The notes under the pieces are model-generated. The model saw only the letters and a program-made list of their open reading frames with translations. It searched no databases and was not told the origin of the DNA. The position numbers and the translations under genes are program-made. Positions 8,286 to 17,224 of a stretch of 64,000 nucleotides of DNA are shown in pieces; positions within the stretch are counted from its first letter, which is position 1; every line of letters begins with the position of its first letter. The stretch comes from Curtobacterium poinsettiae (GTDB lineage: Bacteria; Actinomycetota; Actinomycetes; Actinomycetales; Microbacteriaceae), in the NCBI RefSeq assembly GCF_025677645.1, contig NZ_CP106879.1, forward strand, positions 1,488,001 to 1,552,000, read 5' to 3'.

Positions 8286-9395
8286 GTGACCCTCTTCGCC
8301 CCCGCGCCCCGTCGTCGCTCGCGTGCCCGGACCGTCGGGTGGGCGTTCCTGATCGGCGCGGTCGTGCTGGGCCTGCTGGCGAGCCTGCTGCCCAGCCCGT
8401 ACCTCATCGAGGTCCCCGGGCCGGTCTACGACACCATCGGCACGCAGAAGCAGGGGACGGGCAAGGACGCGAAGGACGTCAAGCTCATCCAGGTGTCCGG
8501 CCACGAGACGTACCCGACGGCAGGCGCCCTCGACATGCTCACCGTCGGCATCCAGGGCGACGCCACGAACCGTCCGTCGTGGACCAGCGTGATCCGCGCG
8601 ATCTTCACCAGGTCGCAGGCGGTGATCCCGGTCGAGGCGATCTACCCGAGCGGCACCACGACCGAGCAGGTGAACGAGCGGGACTCCGCCGACATGCAGG
8701 CGTCGCAGCAGTCGGCCGTCGCCGCCGCCCTCATCCAGCAGGGGAACGACCTGCCCACGGAACTCGAGGTGAGCGCCGTGCAGCAGGGCTCAGCGGCCGA
8801 CGGCGCGATCGAGAAGGGCGACGTCATCACGGCGTTCGACGGCAAGCCGCTCACGACCAACGCCGACGCAGGGAGCCTGCGCGAAGCCGTCGCGCAGCAC
8901 GGCACCGCGAGCCCCGCGACCGTCACCGTCGAGCGGGACGGCGCGACGAAGGACGTCCGCGTGACGCCGCGCAGCGAGCAGGGCACGGCGCTGCTCGGTG
9001 TCGGCGTCACCGAGCGCTACGAGTTCCCCTTCAAGGTGTCGATCCGTCTGCAGGACGTCGGGGGCCCGTCAGCCGGCATGATGTTCGCGCTCGGGATCAT
9101 CGACGAGATCACGCCGGGCAAGCTCAACGGCGGCAAGCACGTCGCGGGCACCGGCACGATCACGGCGGACGGCGAGGTCGGCCCCATCGGCGGGATCCGG
9201 CAGAAGCTCTACGGCGCCGCGGACGCTGGCGCCACGGTGTTCCTCGCCCCCGCGGACAACTGCGACGAGGTCGTCGGGCACGTACCGGACGGGCTCGACG
9301 TCTACAGCGTCTCCACGCTCGACCAGGCCGTCACCGACCTGCAGACGATCGCCGACGGCAAGAGCACCGCGAAGCTCGCCCGCTGCGGTTCCTGA
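8286..9395 (+). CDS. PDZ-domain Lon-like (S16) membrane-anchored protease
   Basis: A 369-residue protein of the YlbL family. One N-terminal transmembrane helix (residues about 17-38) is followed by an extracytoplasmic PDZ domain (about 165-235) and a Lon-type S16 protease domain (about 240-350). The catalytic Ser is in GGPSAGMMF and the catalytic Lys in GGIRQKLYG. The GTG at 8286 is preferred because GGAAGGAC sits 5 nt upstream; a GTG 24 nt earlier has no ribosome site. It is divergent from the metalloprotease-family gene. Confidence 0.92.
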   Translation: MTLFAPAPRRRSRARTVGWAFLIGAVVLGLLASLLPSPYLIEVPGPVYDTIGTQKQGTGKDAKDVKLIQVSGHETYPTAGALDMLTVGIQGDATNRPSWTSVIRAIFTRSQAVIPVEAIYPSGTTTEQVNERDSADMQASQQSAVAAALIQQGNDLPTELEVSAVQQGSAADGAIEKGDVITAFDGKPLTTNADAGSLREAVAQHGTASPATVTVERDGATKDVRVTPRSEQGTALLGVGVTERYEFPFKVSIRLQDVGGPSAGMMFALGIIDEITPGKLNGGKHVAGTGTITADGEVGPIGGIRQKLYGAADAGATVFLAPADNCDEVVGHVPDGLDVYSVSTLDQAVTDLQTIADGKSTAKLARCGS

Positions 9396-9419
9396 CCCGG
9401 TCCTGAGTCCCCGTACAGG

Positions 9420-9446
9420 TTCACGCTCGGTCCGGTCCCATAGGAT
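9420..9446 (+). promoter_or_regulatory. Promoter of the UPF0182 gene (TTCACG-N15-TAGGAT)
   Basis: A -35-like TTCACG (9420-9425) and a -10-like TAGGAT (9441-9446) are spaced by 15 bp. They lie about 65 bp before the GTG start, which has its own CTGGAG ribosome site, so this gene has a leader. Confidence 0.5.
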
Positions 9447-9509
9447 CAGAGTCACTGACGGCCCGCCGCGAGCCGGGCCCGCCGGTCCGACACGTCTGGA
9501 GCACATCAA

Positions 9510-12500
9510 GTGACGACAACCTCGTCCACCTCGGGGCGGCGTTCGCCGCGGGTCCCCATCGTGGTCACGATCATCGTGCTGGCCGCACTGGTGATCGCCT
9601 TCTTCATCTTCGCCAGCCTGTACACCGACTACGCGTGGTTCGCGCAGCTCGGGTTCCAGCAGGTCCTCACGACCCGGTGGATCGCCGGGACCCTGATGTT
9701 CCTGGCGGGCTTCCTGGGCATGGCGGTCCCGGTCTTCGTGAGCATCGCGCTCGCGTTCCGGTTCCGGCCGGTGTACGCGAAGCTCAACTCGCAGCTCGAC
9801 CGCTACCAGCAGGTCATCGAGCCGTTGCGGCGCGCCGTGATGATCGGCATCCCCGTGGTGCTCGGCATCTTCGCCGGGCTCTCGACGGCGGGCCGCTGGA
9901 GCATGGTCCTCGAGTACTTCAACCGCACGCCGTTCGGCAAGACCGACCCGCAGTTCGGACTGGACATCGGGTTCTACGTGTTCGAGCTGCCGTTCTGGCG
10001 CTCGATCGTGGCCTACTCATCGGCCGTCGTCCTCATCGCCGGCCTCGCTGCGCTCGCCGCGAGCTACCTCTACGGTGCGCTCCGCTTCGGTGGGTGCGAG
10101 GTCCGGATCTCCCGTGCCGCGCGCATCCAGCTCGCGGTCACGGCGGCGCTCTACGTCGCGCTGCAGGCCGTCAGCCTCTGGCTCGACCAGTACGCGGCGC
10201 TGACGAAGTCGAACTCGCTCATCACCGGTGCCCAGTACACCGACGTCAACGCGGTGATCCCGGGCCGCGAGATCATGGCGGGCATCGCGGCGATCGTCGC
10301 GCTGCTCTTCATCGTCACGGCGGTCATCGGTCGCTGGCGCATCTCGATCGTCGGGACGGGCCTGCTGCTCGTCGCCGCGATCGTCGTCGGCGGCATCTAC
10401 CCGTGGGTCGTCCAGCGTCTGCAGGTGAAGCCCTCGGAGCGCACCTTCGAGTCGGCCTACATCGAGCGGAACATCAAGGCCACGCGTGACGCCTACGGCG
10501 TCGCCGGGGTAGAGGAGCAGAACTACGACGCCACGACCGAGGCGAGCTCGGGCGCCCTGGCGCAGGACGCCCAGACGACGGCGAACATCCGCCTCATCGA
10601 CCCGAAGATCGTCTCCGACACCTTCAGTCAGCTGCAGCAGTACCGGCAGTACTACCAGTTCCCGAACGAGCTCGACGTCGACCGCTACGACGTCAAGGGC
10701 GAGACCGAGGACACCGTGATCGCCGTGCGCGACATCGACCTCGACGGCCTCAGCTCGGCTGCGAACACCCAGTACAACCGGGCGTTCGTCTACACCCACG
10801 GCTACGGCGTCACCGCGGCCTACGGCAACCAGCGCGCGAGCGACGGGAAGCCGGTGTTCCTCGAGTCCGGTATCCCGTCGAACGGTGCGCTGGGCGACTT
10901 CCAGCAGCGCGTGTACTTCGGTGAGACCTCGCCGCCCTACTCGATCGTGGGTGCCCCGAAGGGTACGAAGGACGTCGAACTCGACTACCCGTCCGGCTCC
11001 GACGACGACAACGGCGGCAACGCGACCACCACGTACGCCGGCGACGGCGGTCCGAGCCTCGGCAACTTCTTCAACCGGCTCGTCTACGCCGCGAAGTTCC
11101 AGTCGGAGCAGATCCTGCTCTCGAACGCGGTGAACAAGGACTCGCAGATCCTCTACGACCGCGACCCGATCACCCGCGTGCAGAAGGCCGCGCCGTACCT
11201 GACCGTCGACAGCGACGCCTACCCGGCGATCGTCGACCACCGCATCCAGTGGGTGGTGGACGGCTACACCACGAGCGACGCGTACCCGTACTCGCAGAGC
11301 CAGAGCCTGTCGGACAGCATCGCCGGCGCCGAGTCCTCGACGTACCGCACCGACCAGGTGAACTACATCCGGAACTCGGTGAAGGCCACGGTCGACGCGT
11401 ACACGGGCAAGGTGACGCTGTACACGTGGGACACGAAGGACCCGGTCCTGAAGACCTGGCAGAAGATCTTCCCGACGTCGATGAAGCCGGTTTCGAGCAT
11501 GAGCGCCGAGCTCCTCGACCACGTGCGGTACCCGACCGACCTGTTCAAGGTGCAGCGCTCGATCCTCGGCACGTACCACGTGACCAACGCGAACTCGTTC
11601 TACTCGGGTGACGACGCGTGGAACACCCCGCAGGAACCGACGAGCACGGCGACGTCGGACAGTGACGCCGACACCGCGGCGACGTCGACGAACGCGCTCG
11701 GCGCGCAGACGACGACGACCGCCAACAGGGCGAACCTGCAGGACCCGTACTACCTGACGATGAAGGTGCCGGGGCAGGGGACGGCGTACTCGCTGTACAC
11801 GACCTACATCCCGCAGCAGTCCGCCGGGGCGAACAACCGCAACGTGCTGACCGGGTACCTGGCGGTGAACTCCGACGCGGGTGGAGCCGGCAAGGGCGAG
11901 AAGGCGTCGGACTACGGGAAACTCACGTTGTTGACGATGCCGAAGACCGACAACATCCCGGGCCCCGGGCAGGTGCAGAGCCTGTTCAACGGTGACTCGA
12001 CCGTGTCGCAGGAGCTGAACATCCTGAAGCGGGGCAACTCGACCGTGAAGCAGGGCAACCTGCTCACGCTCCCGGTCGGCGGTGGGTTCCTCTACGTGCA
12101 GCCCGTCTACGTCCAGTCGACCTCGAGTGGTTCGTACCCGCTGCTGCAGAAGGTCCTCGTGGCCTTCGGCGACAAGATCGCGTTCGAGGACACCCTCGAC
12201 GAGGCCCTGAACTCGCTGTTCGGCGGTGACTCCGGTGCCGCCGCCGGCGACTCCGGCGCGAGCGGTTCCGGTTCCGGCAGTGGTTCCGGATCCGACAGCG
12301 GTTCCGGCTCCGACACGGGGTCCGGTTCCGACACGGGTTCCTCGGGCTCCGGCTCGACCGGCGGCTCGACGGGATCCGGCTCGACCGACAACGACGCCCT
12401 GCAGGAGGCCCTGGCCGACGCCAAGGCAGCCCTGCAGGACCGTCAGGAGGCCTACGCCGACAACGACCTGGTCGCTGCGGCGGAAGCCGACCAGCGCCTC

Positions 12501-12545
12501 CAGGACGCGATCGAGGCCGCCACGGCAGCCGAGAACGGCAACTGA
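9510..12545 (+). CDS. UPF0182 family membrane protein
   Basis: A 1011-residue integral membrane protein of uncharacterised family UPF0182. About seven hydrophobic helices fill the first 300 residues. A long soluble, presumably extracellular domain follows. Residues about 905-955 are a Gly/Ser/Asp-rich low-complexity linker, and the last 45 residues form an Ala/Glu-rich helix. GTG start with CTGGAG about 10 nt upstream. The neighbouring PDZ-Lon protease and metalloprotease-family protein are conserved partners across actinobacteria, which suggests a shared envelope function not yet defined. Confidence 0.92.
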   Translation: MTTTSSTSGRRSPRVPIVVTIIVLAALVIAFFIFASLYTDYAWFAQLGFQQVLTTRWIAGTLMFLAGFLGMAVPVFVSIALAFRFRPVYAKLNSQLDRYQQVIEPLRRAVMIGIPVVLGIFAGLSTAGRWSMVLEYFNRTPFGKTDPQFGLDIGFYVFELPFWRSIVAYSSAVVLIAGLAALAASYLYGALRFGGCEVRISRAARIQLAVTAALYVALQAVSLWLDQYAALTKSNSLITGAQYTDVNAVIPGREIMAGIAAIVALLFIVTAVIGRWRISIVGTGLLLVAAIVVGGIYPWVVQRLQVKPSERTFESAYIERNIKATRDAYGVAGVEEQNYDATTEASSGALAQDAQTTANIRLIDPKIVSDTFSQLQQYRQYYQFPNELDVDRYDVKGETEDTVIAVRDIDLDGLSSAANTQYNRAFVYTHGYGVTAAYGNQRASDGKPVFLESGIPSNGALGDFQQRVYFGETSPPYSIVGAPKGTKDVELDYPSGSDDDNGGNATTTYAGDGGPSLGNFFNRLVYAAKFQSEQILLSNAVNKDSQILYDRDPITRVQKAAPYLTVDSDAYPAIVDHRIQWVVDGYTTSDAYPYSQSQSLSDSIAGAESSTYRTDQVNYIRNSVKATVDAYTGKVTLYTWDTKDPVLKTWQKIFPTSMKPVSSMSAELLDHVRYPTDLFKVQRSILGTYHVTNANSFYSGDDAWNTPQEPTSTATSDSDADTAATSTNALGAQTTTTANRANLQDPYYLTMKVPGQGTAYSLYTTYIPQQSAGANNRNVLTGYLAVNSDAGGAGKGEKASDYGKLTLLTMPKTDNIPGPGQVQSLFNGDSTVSQELNILKRGNSTVKQGNLLTLPVGGGFLYVQPVYVQSTSSGSYPLLQKVLVAFGDKIAFEDTLDEALNSLFGGDSGAAAGDSGASGSGSGSGSGSDSGSGSDTGSGSDTGSSGSGSTGGSTGSGSTDNDALQEALADAKAALQDRQEAYADNDLVAAAEADQRLQDAIEAATAAENGN

Positions 12546-12568
12546 CACACCGTGGCGGGGCACTCGAT

Positions 12569-12597
12569 TTGTGTCCCGCCACGGCCCCGTGTAGGCT
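12569..12597 (+). promoter_or_regulatory. Sigma-70-type promoter of the initiator tRNA
   Basis: TTGTGT (12569-12574) and TAGGCT (12592-12597) are spaced by exactly 17 bp. Transcription would start about 5 nt before the mature tRNA. Confidence 0.75.
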
Positions 12598-12608
12598 TCT
12601 AAACGTGC

Positions 12609-12685
12609 CGCGGGGTGGAGCAGTTCGGTAGCTCGCTGGGCTCATAACCCAGAGGTCGTAGGTTCAAATCCTGCCCCCGCAACCA
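12609..12685 (+). tRNA. Initiator tRNA-fMet (CAU)
   Basis: A 77-nt cloverleaf with anticodon CAT and encoded CCA. Two initiator hallmarks are visible. The first acceptor position is a C1-A72 mismatch instead of a pair, and the anticodon stem carries three consecutive G:C pairs (GGG/CCC). The T-arm reads GGTTCAAATCC. It is flanked by its own promoter and a terminator, so it is a single-gene unit. Confidence 0.96.
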
Positions 12686-12696
12686 AGCGTCACATG

Positions 12697-12726
12697 AAGG
12701 CCCCGGTCCAACAAGACCGGGGCCTT
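12697..12726 (+). terminator. Intrinsic terminator after tRNA-fMet
   Basis: AAGGCCCCGGTC and GACCGGGGCCTT form a 12-bp stem with a 6-nt loop, followed by a short T-containing tail (TCTTC). Confidence 0.85.
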
Positions 12727-12740
12727 CTTCGTGTCCCCGG

Positions 12741-12785
12741 TCGCGAGACGACCCACCGCGAGACGACCGGTCGCGAGACGACCCG
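12741..12785. repeat. Tandem repeat, three copies of a 15-mer
   Basis: Three imperfect copies of TCGCGAGACGACCCR (15-bp period) lie between the tRNA terminator and the nitrilase promoter. They share the CGAGACG core with the 15-bp triplet at 2046-2090. Confidence 0.8.
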
Positions 12786-12800
12786 CCGCAGGCCCCCGGG

Positions 12801-12806
12801 TACGCT
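12801..12806 (+). promoter_or_regulatory. Candidate leaderless -10 box TACGCT
   Basis: TACGCT lies 6 nt before the ATG of the nitrilase-family gene. The spacer CACCCC has no ribosome-binding character. Confidence 0.6.
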
Positions 12807-12812
12807 CACCCC

Positions 12813-13652
12813 ATGGCCACCCTCACGATCGCGGCGGCGCAGTTCGCCCCCGTGGACGACCCAGTCGCCAACCTCGACACCGTGCGCGCCGCCGCCGCCG
12901 ACGCGGCCGCCCGCGGCGCGGACCTCCTCGTCACGCCGGAGTACACCTCGTACTTCACCGCCGACATCGACGATCGTTTCGTGGCGGCCGCGCAGCCCCT
13001 GGAGGGTCCGTTCGTCTCGGGCCTCCGCGACGTCGCCCGCGAGACCGGGATCGCCCTCGTCGTCGGGGTCGCTGAGTCGACGGACACGCCGGAGCGCTTC
13101 CGGAACACCCTGGTCGCGGTGCTCCCGTCGGGCGACCTGGCAGCGACGTACCGAAAGGTCCACCTCTACGACGCCTTCGGCTCGCGGGAGTCGGACCGCA
13201 TCGCGTCCGGCGACCCGGAGCAGCTGCCGGTCTTCGAGCTCCACGGAGTCCGCATCGGGCTCGAGACCTGCTACGACCTGCGCTTCCCCGAGGTCACCAG
13301 ACGGCTCGCCGCTCCGGAGACCGGAGCGGCCGACGTCGTCGTCCTCCCCGCGGAGTGGGTGCGCGGTCCCGGCAAGGAGCACCACTGGCGCACGCTCCTC
13401 ACCGCTCGCGCGATCGAGAACACCGTCTGGGTCGTCGGGGTCGGCCAGACGCCGCCGATCGGGATCGGCGGCTCGGTCGTCCTCGACCCGTCGGGTGTCG
13501 CGGTCGCCTCGGCAGGCGCCTCGCCGACGACGCTCGCCGCCACGATCGACACCGCCGTCACCGACGCCGTCCGGCGGGTGAACCCGTCGCTGTCGCTGCG
13601 GCGGTACGACGTCGCACTGCGCCCCCTGCCTGGAGGCCCGGGGCAGCCCTGA
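12813..13652 (+). CDS. Carbon-nitrogen hydrolase, Nit/omega-amidase-like
   Basis: A 279-residue nitrilase-superfamily amidase. The Glu-Lys-Cys triad is present: Glu in VTPEYTSYF (about residue 43), Lys in YRKVHLYDAFG (about 112) and Cys in GLETCYDLRFPE (about 153). The sequence fits the Nit1/Nit2 branch, which hydrolyses omega-amides such as alpha-ketoglutaramate or deaminated glutathione. The facing aminotransferase supports the omega-amidase option (inference). The C-terminus LPGGPGQP is encoded by a half copy of the GGAGGCCCG repeat. Confidence 0.85.
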   Translation: MATLTIAAAQFAPVDDPVANLDTVRAAAADAAARGADLLVTPEYTSYFTADIDDRFVAAAQPLEGPFVSGLRDVARETGIALVVGVAESTDTPERFRNTLVAVLPSGDLAATYRKVHLYDAFGSRESDRIASGDPEQLPVFELHGVRIGLETCYDLRFPEVTRRLAAPETGAADVVVLPAEWVRGPGKEHHWRTLLTARAIENTVWVVGVGQTPPIGIGGSVVLDPSGVAVASAGASPTTLAATIDTAVTDAVRRVNPSLSLRRYDVALRPLPGGPGQP

Positions 13653-13683
13653 CACGTCGGTCGCGTCCCGACGCGGTCGCGTC

Positions 13684-14892
13684 TCAGGCGCGGGGGCGCG
13701 CTCCGAGGGTCGCCAGGCGTGCGGCGGCGTCCTCCAGGACACTCCGGCGCTTGCAGAACGCGAAGCGCACCAGGGACCGGTAGCCGGAGACCCGGTCCGG
13801 GCGGACGAACGCCGAGACCGGCACGCCCGCGACACCGGCCAACGCGGGGAGATCGAGGCAGAACGCACGGGCGTCGTCGTACCCGAGCGGCGCGGCGTCC
13901 GCGAGCACGAAGTACCCGCCGTCGGGTCGCATCACGTCGAAGCCCGCCGCCGTCAGTCCGTCGGCCAGCAGTTCGTGCTTCGCGCGCAGGTCGGCGGCGA
14001 TGGTGGTGAAGACCGCGTCGGGCAGCCGGAGTCCCACGGCGACGGCCGGTTGGAAGGGCGCACCGTTCACGAAGGTCAGGTACTGCTTGACCGTCGTGAT
14101 CGCGTCGACGAGCGCCGGGGGAGCGGTGAGCCAGCCGACCTTCCACCCGGTCGTGTTGAAGGTCTTGCCGGCGCTCGACACCGACACCGTCCGCTCGGCA
14201 GCGCCGGGCAGGGTCGCGACGGGCGTGTGCGGGACGTCGAACGTCAGGTGCTCGTAGACCTCGTCCGTGATGATCACCGCGTCGCGCTCGGTGGCCAGGT
14301 CGACGATCGTCTGCAGTACCTCGGTGGGCAGGACGCGGCCGGTCGGGTTGTGCGGGGTGTTCACGAGCACGGCGCGGGTGCGGTCGGTGAAGGCCGCGCG
14401 GAGCGTGCGCTCGTCGGGCAGGAAGTCGGGCGCGGTGAGCGGGACCGTGACGTGCACGCCGCCGGCCAGCCGGATGAGCGCGCCGTAGGCGTCGTAGAAC
14501 GGCTCGAAGGTGACCACCTCGTCGCCGGGTTCGACCAGCGCGAGGATCGTCGCGGCCAGCCCCTCGGTGGCCCCGGCGGTGACGAGGACCTCGCGGTCGG
14601 GGTCCACCGCGAGCCCGTACCACCGCTGCTGGTGCTCGGCGATCGCCGCCCGCAGGTCGGAGGTGCCCCGGCCCGGCGGGTACTGGTTCACGCCGTCGCG
14701 GATCGCCTGCACCGCGGCCTCGAGCACCTCGGCCGGCCCGTCCTCGTCGGGGAAGCCCTGCCCCAGGTTGACCGCACCGGTGCTGGCCGCGAGGGCGCTC
14801 ATCTCGGCGAACACCGTCGGTGCGGGGACCCCGTCCGGTCCCAGCAGCATCGCTCCGTCGGCGGCTCGCAGCCACGGTCCTGCCTGGCGCAT
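13684..14892 (-). CDS. PLP-dependent aminotransferase, class I/II (kynurenine/glutamine transaminase-like)
   Basis: A 402-residue fold-type I aminotransferase. The PLP lysine lies in SVSSAGKTFNTTGWKVGW (Lys near residue 242). Upstream are NTPHNPTG (about 188) and ITDEVYEHL (about 214), which contact the cofactor. GQGFPDEDGP near the N-terminus is typical of the KAT/GTK branch, which also includes bacterial methionine and N-succinyl-DAP aminotransferases, so the substrate is not fixed by sequence. GGGAGGGAA lies just before the ATG. It converges on the nitrilase gene with a 31-bp gap. Confidence 0.85.
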   Translation of the reverse strand: MRQAGPWLRAADGAMLLGPDGVPAPTVFAEMSALAASTGAVNLGQGFPDEDGPAEVLEAAVQAIRDGVNQYPPGRGTSDLRAAIAEHQQRWYGLAVDPDREVLVTAGATEGLAATILALVEPGDEVVTFEPFYDAYGALIRLAGGVHVTVPLTAPDFLPDERTLRAAFTDRTRAVLVNTPHNPTGRVLPTEVLQTIVDLATERDAVIITDEVYEHLTFDVPHTPVATLPGAAERTVSVSSAGKTFNTTGWKVGWLTAPPALVDAITTVKQYLTFVNGAPFQPAVAVGLRLPDAVFTTIAADLRAKHELLADGLTAAGFDVMRPDGGYFVLADAAPLGYDDARAFCLDLPALAGVAGVPVSAFVRPDRVSGYRSLVRFAFCKRRSVLEDAAARLATLGARPRA

Positions 14893-14992
14893 GTGGTTCC
14901 CTCCCGTGCGGGCGACGACGTGTCGCGCTGAACGGACCCCAACCTAGCTGTCCGTCCCGCGGCGGACCGGGCCACCGTGTACAGCGCACGCA

Positions 14993-14998
14993 TAAGAT
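14993..14998 (+). promoter_or_regulatory. Possible -10 box (TAAGAT) upstream of the HtrA gene
   Basis: TAAGAT lies 86 bp before the ATG at 15084. No good -35 hexamer was found at the right spacing. Confidence 0.35.
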
Positions 14999-15083
14999 CG
15001 CCAGGGGTGGCTCGCAGCGTCGCCAGAAGGACCGCTCAGGTGCTTGCGACAGACTGCACGAGCTTGAAGGGAGCACGTCCAGC

Positions 15084-17042
15084 ATGACCGACACCACGCC
15101 CAGCGGGCAGGGCGACGACCGCCGTCCGGACGATGCGGCTCCGCCTGCCGCCAGTGAGGACGCCGCAGCAGCGGCCACGAGAGGGAACACGTCGATGCCG
15201 AACGACTCCGACCAGCCGGACGAGACCCGTCGCCCGAACCAGAACCAGAACGACACGACCCCGGACAACACGGACGTGATCCCGTCGTCGACGGACCACC
15301 CGACCGACCGCTACACCGCGCCGTACCCCGCCGTCTCCGGCGACTCCTCGGGCGCGCAGCAGGGCGGCTACGGCCAGCAGACGTCGCCGTACGGACAGCA
15401 GCCCCAGCAGAGCCAGAGCCCGTACGGCCAGCAGTCCCAGTACGGCCAGCAGAGCCAGAACCCGTACGGCCAGCAGTTGCCGTACGGCCAGCAGACGCCG
15501 CAGGCCCAGAGTCCGTACGGCCAGCAGTCGCAGTACGGCCAGCAGAGCCAGAACCCGTACGGCCAGCAGTCCCAGTACGGCCAGCAGGGCCAGAACCCGT
15601 ACGGCCGGCAGTCCCAGTACGGCCAGCCGGGCGCCGAACGCCCCCGCTACGGCGAGTACGCGCAGCCGACGTCCTCGTCCGCTCCGAGCTCGTCCTCCGA
15701 GTACGCGAACGCGTCCGCGCAGGCCCCGCAGTCCGCCACGAGCGCCTTCGGCGACGTCGACGGCGCGAACCAGCGCAACGGCCACTACTTCAGCGACGAC
15801 GCCTCGGGTGCCGCGGCGTCCACGACGACCAAGGACCGCTCGGGCCGGAACCGGCTGCTCCTGCCGGTCATCGCGGCGGTCATCGCGGGCGGTCTGGTGG
15901 GCGGCGGCGCCGGTTGGGCCGTCTCCTCCGGCAACGACGGTGGCAGCGTCGTGTCCTCCGGATCGTCGCAGGGCGGCAACCTGACCGTCAACGACTACGA
16001 CTCCGCCACCGTCGTCACCGCCGTCGCGGCACAGGCGACCCCGTCGGTCGTCACCATCAACGTGTCCGCGAGCAACGAGGCCGGCACCGGTTCCGGTGTG
16101 GTGATGAGCAAGGACGGCTACATCGTCACGAACACCCACGTGGTCACCCTCGACGGCGACAGCTCGAACGGCCGGATCACCGTGACGACCTCGAACGGCA
16201 AGATCTACGCGGGCAAGCTCATCGGCACCGACCCGACGGTCGACCTCGCGGTCATCAAGATCGACGCGACCGACCTCAAGCCGATGGAGTTCGCGGACTC
16301 GTCGAAGCTCAACGTCGGGGACACCGCGGTCGCGATCGGTGCGCCCCTGGGGCTGTCGAACACCGTCACCGACGGCATCGTCTCGACCCTGAACCGCAGC
16401 ATCCAGGTCACCTCGAGTGCCCCCAGCGAGGGTGGCGACTCGAACGAGGGCGGCAACGGCGGCTCGGGTCCCTTCGACTTCTGGGGCAACGGGGACAACG
16501 GCAGCAGCTCGTCCGCGAACACCACCGTGTCGCTCCCGGTCATCCAGACCGACGCATCGATCAACCCCGGCAACTCCGGCGGTGCGCTGCTCGACTCGAA
16601 GGGCCGATTGATCGGCATCAACGTGGCGATCGCCTCCGCCGGCAGCTCGTCGTCGTCCGACTCGGCCGCGGGTAGCATCGGCGTCGGCTTCTCGATCCCG
16701 GCCAACCTGGTCAAGCGGGTGGCGAACGAGATCAAGGACAACGGCTCGGCGACGCACGGGCTCCTCGGCGCGACCGTCGGCGACGCCACCGAGGACGCCA
16801 GCGCCACCCAGGTCGGCGCCCTCATCAAGTCGGTGTCCAACGGCGGTGCCGCGGCGAAGGCCGGTCTGCAGAAGGGCGACGTCGTCACGAAGATCGGTTC
16901 GGCGTCGGTCTCCGACGCGACCGACCTGACGGCGCAGGTGCGCTTCTTCGCGGGTGGCGCGTCGACGACGATCAGCTTCGTCCGCGACGGCCAGACCCGC
17001 CAGGCCGACGTGAAGCTGGGGACGTTCGACAGCAAGGGCTGA
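15084..17042 (+). CDS. Membrane-anchored HtrA/DegP-type serine protease with PDZ domain
   Basis: A 652-residue S1C protease. The first 185 residues are cytoplasmic and disordered, dominated by PYGQQ/QYGQQ repeats (residues about 95-182). One transmembrane helix follows near residue 255 (LLLPVIAAVIAGGLVGGGAG). The protease domain has His in TNTHVV, Asp in TVDLAVIK and Ser in NPGNSGGALL. A PDZ domain occupies the last 95 residues. The chosen ATG has AAGGGAG 10 nt upstream. An in-frame ATG at 15195 has a better-spaced GAGAGGGAA and is a real alternative. The product probably acts on misfolded exported proteins. Confidence 0.88.
   Translation: MTDTTPSGQGDDRRPDDAAPPAASEDAAAAATRGNTSMPNDSDQPDETRRPNQNQNDTTPDNTDVIPSSTDHPTDRYTAPYPAVSGDSSGAQQGGYGQQTSPYGQQPQQSQSPYGQQSQYGQQSQNPYGQQLPYGQQTPQAQSPYGQQSQYGQQSQNPYGQQSQYGQQGQNPYGRQSQYGQPGAERPRYGEYAQPTSSSAPSSSSEYANASAQAPQSATSAFGDVDGANQRNGHYFSDDASGAAASTTTKDRSGRNRLLLPVIAAVIAGGLVGGGAGWAVSSGNDGGSVVSSGSSQGGNLTVNDYDSATVVTAVAAQATPSVVTINVSASNEAGTGSGVVMSKDGYIVTNTHVVTLDGDSSNGRITVTTSNGKIYAGKLIGTDPTVDLAVIKIDATDLKPMEFADSSKLNVGDTAVAIGAPLGLSNTVTDGIVSTLNRSIQVTSSAPSEGGDSNEGGNGGSGPFDFWGNGDNGSSSSANTTVSLPVIQTDASINPGNSGGALLDSKGRLIGINVAIASAGSSSSSDSAAGSIGVGFSIPANLVKRVANEIKDNGSATHGLLGATVGDATEDASATQVGALIKSVSNGGAAAKAGLQKGDVVTKIGSASVSDATDLTAQVRFFAGGASTTISFVRDGQTRQADVKLGTFDSKG
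15368..15628 (+). repeat. Coding tandem repeat (PYGQQ/QYGQQ)
   Basis: Irregular repeats of a 15-33 nt unit built around TACGGCCAGCAG lie inside the HtrA-type gene. They encode a Gln/Tyr/Gly-rich cytoplasmic segment. Confidence 0.9.
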
Positions 17043-17053
17043 CGCCACCACAC

Positions 17054-17102
17054 GACGGACAGGAGGCCCGGGGCACGACGTGCGCCGGGCCTCCTGTCCG
17101 TC
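17054..17102. terminator. GGAGGCCCG-family hairpin after the HtrA gene
   Basis: Eighteen bases around GGACAGGAGGCCCGG pair perfectly with their complement across a 13-nt centre, 11 bp after the stop. There is no T-tract. It is probably a terminator or RNA-stabilising stem, and it belongs to the dispersed palindrome family. Confidence 0.8.
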
Positions 17103-17224
17103 ACGGGGCGCGTCCCGCGCCGACGCAGGTGGGTGGTTCGGCCTCTTGATAGGCTCATGGTCGCTCTGCGGGGCGGCACCGCCCCGGTGCGTCCCGTGCC
17201 GCCAGCCAGCACCCCGAGGTACGC

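Noticed and set aside
10017..12563. An 848-codon open frame opposite the UPF0182 gene
   Set aside because: It is an Arg/Val-rich shadow with no start signal or family resemblance.
12609..12685. Elongator tRNA-Met
   Set aside because: The C1-A72 mismatch and the three G:C pairs in the anticodon stem identify the initiator.
15368..15628. Regularly repeated DNA that at first looks like a small CRISPR array
   Set aside because: The repeats are in frame within the HtrA-type gene, lack unique spacers of constant length and encode PYGQQ units.
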